A model generated the notes under the pieces. The model searched no databases and was not told where the DNA came from. It worked only from the letters and a program-made list of their open reading frames with translations. 64,000 nucleotides of DNA from contig NZ_JAMHFY010000004.1 in the NCBI RefSeq assembly GCF_023897015.1, positions 62,001 to 126,000 on the forward strand, given 5' to 3'. Numbering within the stretch: the first letter of the stretch is position 1; every line of letters begins with the position of its first letter. Below are positions 28,611-37,153 of this stretch, piece after piece. This DNA comes from Desulfosporosinus nitroreducens (GTDB lineage: Bacteria > Bacillota > Desulfitobacteriia > Desulfitobacteriales > Desulfitobacteriaceae). A program made the position numbers and the translations under genes.

Positions 28611-30074
28611 TTACTTCTTGCTTTTAACTTTTTCCGTCTCAGCAATAATCTCATTTAACCCCTCACGGATTGCTCCATCCAACAGTTCCGAGGTATGGGT
28701 GGCCACGATGTGCTTGGTTAATTCCTCAGCCTTGTCTTCCATCGATTTAGACCCCTGCTCTTCCCAGATCTCCCAGAATGAGCTATTGAACTGTTTAGAC
28801 GACCAAATCTCTTCACGGAAGTGTTTAAACGTATGTTCATGGCTAACGTAGTTCCCGCCAGGTCCCACTTCATCGATCACATCCACAGCCATGGTCTCTT
28901 CATCAATTCGAGTTCCTCTCCCCATGTAACGGGCATTATCCATATAATCATTACACATAGTAAGGAAAGTCAGGGAACCAGTTTTTCCGCCTTCCAAATA
29001 GCCCACATCATGGACCAGGTTAGCACCCATTAACTGAGCCATCAAAATCCCATTTCCGGCTTCCATGCCAGCCTGAGCATCAGGTATCGGGGAATTAACA
29101 CACCCAGCCTCCGTAAAGTTTGGAATTCCATAAAACTGTGACAATTGAGTCATAATAGCGTAATTCATCATCGTCTCCGGAGATCCATACAAGGTCGCAG
29201 TGGTCTTCATGTCCATAGGAGTAGCACCGCCGCCGATAATAATCGGAGCTCCCTTTTGTTTTAGTTGAGCCATAACCACCCCTGCCAGAGCTTCTGCATT
29301 CATCAAAACGATGGTTCCGGCTTTCGTAACCGGTGTAGTAGCCCCGGACAAAACTCCCGGAGTATATACAACGGGCACTCCATATTCAAAGCAAGCAAAC
29401 ATCTTGCCCACTCCGTCATTCGTGTGTACCAAGGGGGAGATCGGCTCTGAATAAAGAATCATAAACGGATTTTTTCTCAGTTCCTCTTTACCGCCAGCCA
29501 CTAAAGCAGCCATCTCTAATTGCGCCCGCATATTGATTTCATCATGGGCAGTAACGATCATGGGTTTTGTAGTATTCGTAACCATTGCTTCTAACTGATG
29601 CAGATCGCTCACTTTTGAGTTCGTGTCCGCAGCAATGGCATAACTCATCACAAAATCATAATTAGGAAGAAAATCCATGACTCGGCAAGCCCGTTCGACA
29701 TCCCTCTTACCGGAGCGTCTCCGCTTACCCGTTTCTAAATCTATCGTATAAGGCAGATCTGAGCCTGTCCCGAAATAGGTGCGATTCTTTTCCAAGGGCA
29801 TAACCCGTTGTCCCTTCCGATTAGCAACCACAATTTTGCGCGGTGCTAAGCGCAGGCATTCCTCAACCAGCCAACTGGGAATTCGAACTCGATTCTCATT
29901 GACAATACATCCGGCATCTTTTAATAACTGTAACGCTTCCGGGTGATCAACTTTAACTCCGGTTCGTTCTAAGACTTCTAAAGTTGCAAAATGAATTTCC
30001 TCGATCTGTCCCTCACTCACCCAGCGTAATAATGGCGTTGTTTGTTCTATACTATTGGAACGAATCTTTCTCAT
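28611..30074 (-). CDS. MttB-family corrinoid methyltransferase (non-pyrrolysine), copy 2
   Basis: 487 aa, same superfamily as the previous gene and also without an internal stop. Typical parts: YFGTGSDLPYTIDLETGKRR, TPGVLSGATTPVTKAGTIVL, GGGATPMDMKTTATLYGSPE, DEVGPGGNYVSHEHTFKHFR. ATG 30074 has only a weak AGG upstream. It is the first gene after a very good -24/-12 promoter match at 30338-30355, so it may lead a sigma-54 transcript through mttB copy 1 and the corrinoid gene. Glycine betaine or a related methylated amine is the likely substrate by context. Confidence 0.93.
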   Translation of the reverse strand: MRKIRSNSIEQTTPLLRWVSEGQIEEIHFATLEVLERTGVKVDHPEALQLLKDAGCIVNENRVRIPSWLVEECLRLAPRKIVVANRKGQRVMPLEKNRTYFGTGSDLPYTIDLETGKRRRSGKRDVERACRVMDFLPNYDFVMSYAIAADTNSKVSDLHQLEAMVTNTTKPMIVTAHDEINMRAQLEMAALVAGGKEELRKNPFMILYSEPISPLVHTNDGVGKMFACFEYGVPVVYTPGVLSGATTPVTKAGTIVLMNAEALAGVVMAQLKQKGAPIIIGGGATPMDMKTTATLYGSPETMMNYAIMTQLSQFYGIPNFTEAGCVNSPIPDAQAGMEAGNGILMAQLMGANLVHDVGYLEGGKTGSLTFLTMCNDYMDNARYMGRGTRIDEETMAVDVIDEVGPGGNYVSHEHTFKHFREEIWSSKQFNSSFWEIWEEQGSKSMEDKAEELTKHIVATHTSELLDGAIREGLNEIIAETEKVKSKK

Positions 30075-30337
30075 TCATGTTACCTGGTTAATAAAACTTG
30101 GACAAAACCTAACCTTATCCTTTCGTAATTCTTGATGTATTGTTTATTAGCTCTCCAAGTTTTGAACATAATTTGTCGGTCTTAGTGTATCTCCAGAGTT
30201 ATCTCAAATACCTGACAACGAAATCTTGACTGAAAGCTAAGTCTCAGCAAAGACGGCCGCCTTAGTTGCCCTCATACTCTGTCCATGACGGCCTATACAC
30301 TTCGAGTAAGGTATCTCTATAACTATAGCTGTAAATA

Positions 30338-30355
30338 TTGCAAGATTTATGCCAT
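30338..30355 (-). promoter_or_regulatory. Sigma-54 promoter upstream of the methyltransferase genes
   Basis: Minus-strand TGGCATAAATCTTGCA matches the -24/-12 consensus TGGCAC-N5-TTGCA with GG and GC exactly ten bases apart. A start site near 30328 would leave about 250 nt of leader before mttB copy 2. The rest of 30075-30580 shows no gene. Confidence 0.75.
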
Positions 30356-30469
30356 CCCTTAAACTGGGAGTGGATTTCTCTTTTTAATCAATACTTACTA
30401 TTAATATATCGGTATCCTAAAGGGTTTTCTTAACTTTTAAAATTAAGAGTTTAGCCACTCTATAAACAG

Positions 30470-30503
30470 GCAAAAAACAAAGTGCTAAAATATTTTGCAC
30501 TTC
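30470..30503 (-). terminator. Terminator after the Fe-S protein gene
   Basis: Minus-strand AAGTGCAAAAT/ATTTTAGCACTT stem followed by TTTGTTTTTT, about 80 bases after the Fe-S protein stop. The palindrome could alternatively be an activator site, see findings. Confidence 0.65.
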
Positions 30504-30580
30504 TACTATCTTCTTACTCCGCCTCACTGTTGCGCTTGCACAAACGCATAAATCTTTTGCTATGCTAAAATTTATTGCTG

Positions 30581-31570
30581 TTAATTTATTGTTTTTCGTT
30601 CAATCACAGAAATAGCCTTAGCAGGGCAGGCCTCTTCACAAATCCCGCATCCCCAACACTTGGTCAGGTCAAACTCAACCTTGCTCCGACGTTTACCCTT
30701 GACCATCACTTCCGCCTCTCCTATATAAAAAGCCCCAAAATTACAACGCTTGGCGCAAGCACCACAATGCGAACACTTAGAGTCATCCCTCTGAACCAGG
30801 ATTTGACTCACCGGAAATACACCCTTGGTTCCTTTTTCTTGAGCCAAACGCAAGGGATAACAACAGCAGGAGCAACAATTGCAGATATAAGTCGGTCCCT
30901 TAATCCGCCAGTCGCTGTTCACTTGATGCATTAGACCTTTCTTATGAGCCGCCTTTACCAGTTCCTTGGCTTCTTCCTTCGTAAGGGACCGCCCGAAGGT
31001 CCGATCAGTTATCGAATCATTAAAGGTTAAACAGGTTTCTGTCGGCTTAACACAATGGCTTGCTAACTTACGACAATTACACGGAACTACCCTGATATCA
31101 CTCACGGACTCAAGTACTTCATCAAGGTCTTCAATCAATAAAAACTGCTCCGGAGCCCTGTCTACCACTTCCTTATTGATAAGCGAATCCAGATAGGAAT
31201 TCATCTTCCCTGCATAAACCTGATAACACCACTGATCCAAAGCCTTCCGCAAATCCTTGTCAATCAAAGGATAGCTTTCATCAAACTTACACACATAATC
31301 TAAGAGCTCATAAAAATCGGCTCCAAAATAAACAAGCTCCCCATCAAGCTCTTCCCTATGAACAATATGTTTATCATAACAGGCATCCAATAAAACCTGG
31401 GCATCTTCAAAAGAACAATCCAACCTTGCAACAATTTCCGAGACAGAACACTTTTCACCATTAAGCCCAACCACAAGACCCATCTCGCCCTCAGATACAA
31501 ACCGATCCATATGCAAAACAACGAATTCCGGTACACCAAACAAAGACACAAACCGATCAATCACAGCCAT
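30581..31570 (-). CDS. 4Fe-4S protein associated with corrinoid methyltransferases
   Basis: 329 aa from ATG 31570 (AGGAAG upstream). The N-terminal ~100 residues resemble a winged-helix-like fold. A central Cys cluster follows (VPCNCRKL with ASHC, and CNCCSCCCYPL). The C-terminus has two classic ferredoxin motifs: CSHCGACAKRC (with CNFGAF) and CWGCGICEEACPAKAI. Similar proteins occur in MttB/corrinoid clusters of Clostridia, probably feeding electrons to reactivate the corrinoid; that role is inferred. It lies between the transporter and methyltransferase genes on the same strand. Confidence 0.82.
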   Translation of the reverse strand: MAVIDRFVSLFGVPEFVVLHMDRFVSEGEMGLVVGLNGEKCSVSEIVARLDCSFEDAQVLLDACYDKHIVHREELDGELVYFGADFYELLDYVCKFDESYPLIDKDLRKALDQWCYQVYAGKMNSYLDSLINKEVVDRAPEQFLLIEDLDEVLESVSDIRVVPCNCRKLASHCVKPTETCLTFNDSITDRTFGRSLTKEEAKELVKAAHKKGLMHQVNSDWRIKGPTYICNCCSCCCYPLRLAQEKGTKGVFPVSQILVQRDDSKCSHCGACAKRCNFGAFYIGEAEVMVKGKRRSKVEFDLTKCWGCGICEEACPAKAISVIERKTIN

Positions 31571-31660
31571 CAAACTTCCTGCCTTTCACGTTGAAAAAGT
31601 TATAAAGCCACTCTATACCCCTTGCAAATATATGGAGTATAAAGTGGCAATTTAATCAAG

Positions 31661-31694
31661 TCCGAGACTCCCACTTCTTCAAGTGGGTGTTCCA
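31661..31694. repeat. Dispersed hairpin repeat GAGACTCCCACTT, copy 2
   Basis: TCCGAGACTCCCACTTCTTC followed by AAGTGGGTGTTCC; same element as at 25317. It lies just after the substrate-binding protein gene and may act as its terminator. Confidence 0.75.
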
Positions 31695-31716
31695 TATTCT
31701 ACTTCGGTGACGACAA

Positions 31717-32664
31717 TTACTTTAACAACCCTTTACTCTTTAAGAACGTCGTTGAAACTTCATCAATGGACTTCTTCTCAACATCGGCTTGCATGTTCAG
31801 TTCAGTAATAGTTAGAGTGTCTAACACGGAGCTTAACTTCTTAAGATCGGCGGCCAAAGTAGGATAAGCATCCACAATTTGCTGACGAACGACAGGGGCA
31901 GCATTATAGACCGGGAATGCCTTTTTATCGTCTTCAAGCATAACAAGCTTATCTGTAACAATCCTTGGTTCTGTAGTGAAGGCCAAAGCCAGATCCCCTT
32001 TTTGATTTTTAAGAGTTTCATAGTTTAAACCCATCGCTACATTAACAAAATCACCTTTAGGCATCTTGAAATCATATACCTTTTCAAAAGAAGGCAGTCC
32101 ATCCGCTCTTCCTTCCCATTCAGGGAAGCCAACGAACTTTAAGGTTTCTCCCTTTTTCACTTGGGCAACATAGTCCGAAATAGTTTTAAGCTTATACTTT
32201 TCTGCAACATCCGGACGAACTACGATTCCATAAGTATCATTGAGCGGAGCATATTCTAACCAGGCAATTCCATTCTTAGCATCCCATTCTTTGATGAGTT
32301 TGTAGCTTTCCTCAGCCTCAAACACGGGAGCATGCTCCATCAAATTCATAACACCTGTTCCAGTGTACTCCCAATATAGATCAATTTGCCCGGAAGTAAG
32401 AGCCGGTCTGATTACCGCTAACTCACCAAGGCCCATTTTATTTTCAACGGGATACCCTAATCCTTCTAGATACTGAAGACTCAGTGTTCCTAAAATTGCC
32501 GCTTCAGTGAAGGTCTTAGACGAAATTTTAATGGTTGGTCCTTCTTTTCCCTTATCTGGAGCAGTTCCGGCAGTAGGCGTCTTTGCGCAACCGAACACCC
32601 CTCCCAAAGCTAATGTCAGGGACAAGACTGCAACGAGAAATAGTGATTTCTTCTTCATGTACAT
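31717..32664 (-). CDS. Glycine betaine/osmoprotectant-binding lipoprotein (OpuCC-like)
   Basis: 315 aa from ATG 32664 (AAGGAAGGGG directly upstream; an in-frame TTG at 32679 overlaps this). The signal peptide ends in a lipobox LGGVFGC, so it is a lipid-anchored binding protein. The mature part matches the OpuAC/OpuC-type quaternary amine-binding family (ISSKTFTEAAILGTLSLQYL, QIDLYWEYTGTGVMNL, GFPEWEGRADGLPSFEKVYD). It is last in the transporter run, about 270 bases after the second permease. Substrate may be glycine betaine, choline or carnitine. Confidence 0.93.
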   Translation of the reverse strand: MYMKKKSLFLVAVLSLTLALGGVFGCAKTPTAGTAPDKGKEGPTIKISSKTFTEAAILGTLSLQYLEGLGYPVENKMGLGELAVIRPALTSGQIDLYWEYTGTGVMNLMEHAPVFEAEESYKLIKEWDAKNGIAWLEYAPLNDTYGIVVRPDVAEKYKLKTISDYVAQVKKGETLKFVGFPEWEGRADGLPSFEKVYDFKMPKGDFVNVAMGLNYETLKNQKGDLALAFTTEPRIVTDKLVMLEDDKKAFPVYNAAPVVRQQIVDAYPTLAADLKKLSSVLDTLTITELNMQADVEKKSIDEVSTTFLKSKGLLK

Positions 32665-32932
32665 ACCCCTTCCTTTCAACTATTTGTGCTAATTATACAT
32701 CTTTTCATTTCATAATATTACCAAAGGCTTTTTATATGTCCTACCCCCTCCTTTTTTTGCCCTTTTAAAAACCGTCCCTCGTTCCCCTCAAGCACCTTTG
32801 CATGAAGATCCAAAGAGCTCCTAAAATCATATCCAACCCCGTCAATCAGTTAAAAAGATAGACGGAAGGACGCCCCTAGGCAAAGTAGAATACCCACCCC
32901 GACCTGAAACCAGAGGATTGACTTAGCCAAAC

Positions 32933-33577
32933 CTACTCCGCCCCCATACCAGGAGGAGTAATTCGATGCTCAAGATAATTAATCATCCTGTCTAAAAATA
33001 TAGCCATCAGCGCCCCGAGCCCTGCCCCAACCAGCAGATACTCAGGCCGGAAGAGCGCTAACCCGCCCATAATCAGATTGCCCAAGCCTCCTGCTCCAAT
33101 AAGAGAAGCTAATGTACCTATACTTACAACATAAACAGTCGCCGTCCGGATACCGCTCAAAATGATCGGCACAGCCAAGGGAAGCTCCACTTCTAAAAGA
33201 ATCCTTCGCTGAGACATCCCCATACCGCTGGCTGCTTCCTTCACATCCGAGCTAACCCCTAATAAACCGGCAATTGTATTCCTAACGATAGGCAATAAAC
33301 TCTGAAATAAAAGAGCAACTATAGCGGGCTTCATGCCCAAACCGAGAATCGGCAAGGCCAAGGCAATAACCGCAATCCCCGGCACAGCTTGTAAAAGGTT
33401 AAGTATATTAAGGGTAACAAGACCGAACTTTTTAAATTTCGGACGGCTTAGGAAGATCCCCAGCGGTACTGAAATCAGGATTGCAAGTGTTATGGTGATA
33501 ACAACAATCAGGGAATGCTCCCACAAAGCCTCAGGTGCCTTCTCGAAAAGAGCAAACCTGAAATTCTCCCACTTCAT
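32933..33577 (-). CDS. Osmoprotectant ABC transporter permease (OpuCB/OpuCD-like)
   Basis: 214 aa with about five to six membrane helices and the BPD permease EAA-like loop (EAASGMGMSQRRILLEVELP). Its ATG follows the ATPase stop without any gap, so the two are coupled. It pairs with the other permease to form the channel of a quaternary amine importer. Confidence 0.93.
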   Translation of the reverse strand: MKWENFRFALFEKAPEALWEHSLIVVITITLAILISVPLGIFLSRPKFKKFGLVTLNILNLLQAVPGIAVIALALPILGLGMKPAIVALLFQSLLPIVRNTIAGLLGVSSDVKEAASGMGMSQRRILLEVELPLAVPIILSGIRTATVYVVSIGTLASLIGAGGLGNLIMGGLALFRPEYLLVGAGLGALMAIFLDRMINYLEHRITPPGMGAE

Positions 33578-34693
33578 TTACTCACCCTCTTTCCGATAAA
33601 CATGCTTCCTAATCCCTTTGAAAGAGAGCATCCCGCATAATTCCTCGCCCTTCAGAATCCCAAGATAATCCGTATCATATTCCAGTAATAAAGAGAGTGC
33701 ATCCGGGAAAGGAGTCGTCGTTTGGACAAAAGCCTTTTCCCTCCTAAGGACTCGTTTCCGCAGCCCCTCTATATCCCTCCCGAACTCTTCCGTATCAGAA
33801 ACCGTAATTTGCCCGCAAGCCTTGCCCTCGTCATTTAAGAGGAAGGCCACCTGGGCCCCGGCATCCTTCATTTTCTGGGCAACATTATGTAACTCATTCC
33901 CCTTCACGACACAACCAATGGGTTGCATGGCATCTTCAGCCAGATATAAATTTAATTTTTTCACAACCCGATCACGGCCAATAAAATCTTCGACAAACTC
34001 GTTAATCGGATTCGTTAAAATCTCTTCCGGAGTCCCAAATTGAACTAATTTTCCAGCGTCAAAAATGGCAATCCTATCTCCCATTTTTATGGCTTCGTTA
34101 ATATCATGAGTAACAAAAACGATGGTCTTCTTAATCTCTTTCTGTAAACGAAGCAATTCATCCTGCAAATGCGTCCGTGCAATCGGGTCGACTGCCCCGA
34201 AAGGCTCATCCATCAGCATGATGGGCGGATCGACAGCCATCGCCCTGGCGACTCCCACTCTCTGCATTTGCCCCCCGCTTAGCTGGGCCGGATACTTGCC
34301 CCTTGTTTTTTCCAGGTCAAGTCCCATCATGACAATAAGCTCATCAACACGTTTCCTAATCTTCTCCTTCGGCCATTTATACAGACGAGGCACGATGGCA
34401 ATATTTTCAGCAATCGTACGGTGCGGCAAAAGTCCAATCTGTTGAATGACATAGCCAATCCCCATCCGCAGTTGGTCTGGATCAGTACGAGTTACATCTT
34501 CTCCGTTAATTTTGACGATCCCGGATGTAGGCTCGATCATTCGGTTAATCATACGCAAAATTGTACTTTTTCCACAGCCTGAGGGTCCGACTAAGACACA
34601 GATCTCTCCCTTAGGAATAGAGAGAAATAATTTATCGACAGCCGGCATTGCTTGACCTGGGTACTGCTTCGTAATTTGCTCTAATTCAATCAT
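33578..34693 (-). CDS. Osmoprotectant ABC transporter ATPase with CBS domains (OpuCA-like)
   Basis: 371 aa from ATG 34693 (AGGAGG six bases upstream). NBD: Walker A GPSGCGKST, signature LSGGQMQRVG, Walker B MLMDEPFGAVD, H-loop FVTHD. From about residue 250 two CBS repeats follow (AEDAMQPIG..., then FVQTTTPFPDALSLLLEYD). In OpuA/OpuC systems the CBS domains sense ionic strength or c-di-AMP. It lies between the two permease genes. A catabolic rather than purely osmotic use is suggested by the methyltransferase neighbours. Confidence 0.95.
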   Translation of the reverse strand: MIELEQITKQYPGQAMPAVDKLFLSIPKGEICVLVGPSGCGKSTILRMINRMIEPTSGIVKINGEDVTRTDPDQLRMGIGYVIQQIGLLPHRTIAENIAIVPRLYKWPKEKIRKRVDELIVMMGLDLEKTRGKYPAQLSGGQMQRVGVARAMAVDPPIMLMDEPFGAVDPIARTHLQDELLRLQKEIKKTIVFVTHDINEAIKMGDRIAIFDAGKLVQFGTPEEILTNPINEFVEDFIGRDRVVKKLNLYLAEDAMQPIGCVVKGNELHNVAQKMKDAGAQVAFLLNDEGKACGQITVSDTEEFGRDIEGLRKRVLRREKAFVQTTTPFPDALSLLLEYDTDYLGILKGEELCGMLSFKGIRKHVYRKEGE

Positions 34694-34755
34694 CGGAATC
34701 CTCCTCTGCAAACTCTATCCCGTCCTCAGTTCGACCTAACTATGCTGATGAGGAG

Positions 34756-35412
34756 TTAGCGACTAATTCTTAATCCTTTAGGAACAATCCTTTTCTCCAC
34801 CAACCCAAGAATAGTATCTAAACCGATGGCAATCACCGAGATAATCAGGGCGCCTGTCACCATCATAGGAGTATTAGAACGGATAAGGCCCTCTTGAATA
34901 AAACGCCCTAAATTACGCTCCCCAATATAGGTAGCAATTGCCGCAATGCCAGTGGTCATTACCACAGTAATTCGAAAACCCGCAAAAATAATGGGCATAC
35001 CTAAAGGCACAAGAATTTCGATGAGAATCCTTCTTGTGCCCATACCCATCCCCCTAGCCGCCTCGATCACATTGCGATCCACGTTTTTAACCCCGTCATA
35101 AACGCTGCGAATCAAGGGCATCATCGCGTAGAGAACCAACGCCAGCAGAGCTGACTTTCGACCTAAGCCAAACATGGGAATAGTTACTAAAATAGCAAAC
35201 ATAGACAAACTGGGAATACAAAATATCGTGTTCGCCAGAGCCAAGACCCTAGCTGCCCATTTATCGCTTTTTGTCAATAAAAGTCCCACAGGTACCCAAA
35301 TCGCTAAAGAAATCCCTACCGCCAACAAGACCAAGGTAAAATGATTTTCGGAGTATTCCATAATAGTCTTGGAATTCTTCATTAGAAAACTAGTAAAATC
35401 TGATAAGGTCAC
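34756..35412 (-). CDS. Osmoprotectant ABC transporter permease, first gene of the transporter operon
   Basis: 218 aa, about six helices, EAA-like loop EAARGMGMGTRRILIEILVP. The start is GTG 35412 behind GAGGTG. A -24/-12 promoter match lies about 100 bases upstream, so it likely heads the sigma-54-dependent operon permease-ATPase-permease-binding protein. Confidence 0.93.
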   Translation of the reverse strand: MTLSDFTSFLMKNSKTIMEYSENHFTLVLLAVGISLAIWVPVGLLLTKSDKWAARVLALANTIFCIPSLSMFAILVTIPMFGLGRKSALLALVLYAMMPLIRSVYDGVKNVDRNVIEAARGMGMGTRRILIEILVPLGMPIIFAGFRITVVMTTGIAAIATYIGERNLGRFIQEGLIRSNTPMMVTGALIISVIAIGLDTILGLVEKRIVPKGLRISR

Positions 35413-35514
35413 TCGCCATCACCTCACTTTCTTTCGTTATTCTAATAAAGAATCTGCCCCTTCAAAGAGGTGGGAACTTGATAATTCAAAATAAAGCGTT
35501 AAATCTAATAATTG

Positions 35515-35531
35515 TTGCAAGAACCATGCCT
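35515..35531 (-). promoter_or_regulatory. Sigma-54 promoter upstream of the betaine transporter
   Basis: Minus-strand AGGCATGGTTCTTGCAA fits the -24/-12 consensus, with GG and GC ten bases apart and a perfect TTGCA. It lies between the sigma-54 activator gene and the transporter operon. Confidence 0.75.
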
Positions 35532-35666
35532 AATTCCTTACAATTGAGAGTTTATGGCCTTTTTCCTTACCGAACAAAAGCTAGGCGCCAAATTAATTTG
35601 CTGATATAGGACAGGAAGTCCTTGCCAGAAGCAGTTTTAGGACAAGTGCATATTATTATTGCCTGC

Positions 35667-37076
35667 CTAAGAATTATGCATCCCCAGCTTTTTCATGCGG
35701 TATTGGAGATTTTGCCGAGCAATTCCAATGGATTCAGCCGCCCTGGTGATATTCCAGTCATGGCTTTTCAAAGCTTCCCAAAGCACTTGCTTTTCAACCT
35801 CACGCAAAACATGACTCAGAGTGCTGGACCCCTTCTTATAGAATTCAGAAAAGGTTCCATCCTGACTCAGAAACTTCGCTCTAAGATAATGTGGCAAATG
35901 GTCAACGGTTATAACCTTTCGTCCATCCAGCATATTCATAGCGCTTTCAATAATATGCTCCAATTCCCGTACATTTCCGGGCCACAGATATCTAAGAAAT
36001 ATATCCTTTAACTCAGCAGCAATCTGAACCTCACCTAAACCATATATTTTTTGATAGCGATTTAAAAACCAATGGATTAATGCTTCAATATCTTCCGCCC
36101 TGTCTTTCAAAGGTGGAATAAAAAGGGTCATCACCGCTAAACGATAAAAAAGATCCTTACGCAAACTGCCATTGTTCACCGATTCCCACGGATCAACATT
36201 TGTAGAACTGATAACTCGGCAGTGCACCGGAATCTCCATGGTCCCGCCCACCCGTCTGACCATTCTTTCTTGAACTACCCGCAAAATCTTAGCCTGCAGG
36301 GCAATACTCATACAATTAAGTTCATCTAAAAACAAAGTCCCATTTCCAGCCTGTTGAAATAAGCCCTTAGAGTCTACCGCTCCAGTAAAAGCCCCCTTAG
36401 CCGTTCCAAAAAGAATACTTTCCAGCAAGGTTTCCGGAATAGCCGCACAGTTAATCGCTACAAAAGGCTCATTTTTGCGGGCGCTGTGATTGTGAATCGC
36501 TTGAACCAGCAATTCCTTACCTGTTCCTGTCTCGCCAAAGACTAAGATGAATCCATCAGCTACCGCTGCTTTTTTTGCCGAAGCAACCAGATTGTGCATA
36601 GCAGGACTGGCATAAACGATTGATTCAAACGTATAGCGAGTTCCATTACTGCTCCGATTCTCTTGCCCTTCCAGACCGATTTGGTCGTGCAATTGCATCG
36701 TCTTCGTCAGCAATTCTTTAAACTTGGTAATATCTTTACATACAGAATAGACCGCAACAACCTCATCGTCTTCTATCACGGGAAATGTGCTGGCTATAAT
36801 AGTGACCTCTTTACCTTTGTTCGTAAAATAAGTCTTATGCTTCTCCAAAACCGGTTCACGAGTTAAAACAACGCTCAAGTGTTCGCTGCTTTCCACAGTA
36901 ACAGCATCATACACTTCATTTAAATACTTTCCGACAACGTGTTCGGATAACAACTCTTCTAACTTAGCCATTTCAGAATTATAAAAGATTATCTTACCCT
37001 CAGGGTCGGTAACAATAACCCCTTCGTCAATTGAATTAAAGAGATGCCTGAAAACTTGGTCCATAACACGAGGCAT
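35667..37076 (-). CDS. Sigma-54-dependent transcriptional activator (PAS-AAA+-Fis HTH)
   Basis: 469 aa from ATG 37076; an upstream in-frame TTG at 37130 is an alternative with a GAGG only three bases away. A PAS domain (FNSIDEGVIVTDPEGKIIFY) fills the N-terminus. The AAA+ domain has Walker A GETGTGKE, the sigma-54 contact loop GAFTGA and Walker B GTLFLDE. A Fis-type HTH ends the protein (WNITRAAESIGIARQNLQYR). It resembles RocR/PrdR-like regulators of amino acid catabolism. Two -24/-12 promoters nearby make the betaine transporter and methyltransferase genes its likely targets. The PAS ligand is unknown. Confidence 0.95.
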   Translation of the reverse strand: MPRVMDQVFRHLFNSIDEGVIVTDPEGKIIFYNSEMAKLEELLSEHVVGKYLNEVYDAVTVESSEHLSVVLTREPVLEKHKTYFTNKGKEVTIIASTFPVIEDDEVVAVYSVCKDITKFKELLTKTMQLHDQIGLEGQENRSSNGTRYTFESIVYASPAMHNLVASAKKAAVADGFILVFGETGTGKELLVQAIHNHSARKNEPFVAINCAAIPETLLESILFGTAKGAFTGAVDSKGLFQQAGNGTLFLDELNCMSIALQAKILRVVQERMVRRVGGTMEIPVHCRVISSTNVDPWESVNNGSLRKDLFYRLAVMTLFIPPLKDRAEDIEALIHWFLNRYQKIYGLGEVQIAAELKDIFLRYLWPGNVRELEHIIESAMNMLDGRKVITVDHLPHYLRAKFLSQDGTFSEFYKKGSSTLSHVLREVEKQVLWEALKSHDWNITRAAESIGIARQNLQYRMKKLGMHNS

Positions 37077-37153
37077 ACTCCTACCCCCTAGTTTTCTACC
37101 TTTTTTCGTTAATTCTTCAAGCAACGACAATATCCTCTTTTTTGATAATCCCT

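Noticed and set aside
31605-31625. GG-N10-GC match upstream of the Fe-S protein gene
   Set aside because: The -12 element reads GTGGC and the -24 lacks the CA; below the quality of the two accepted sites.
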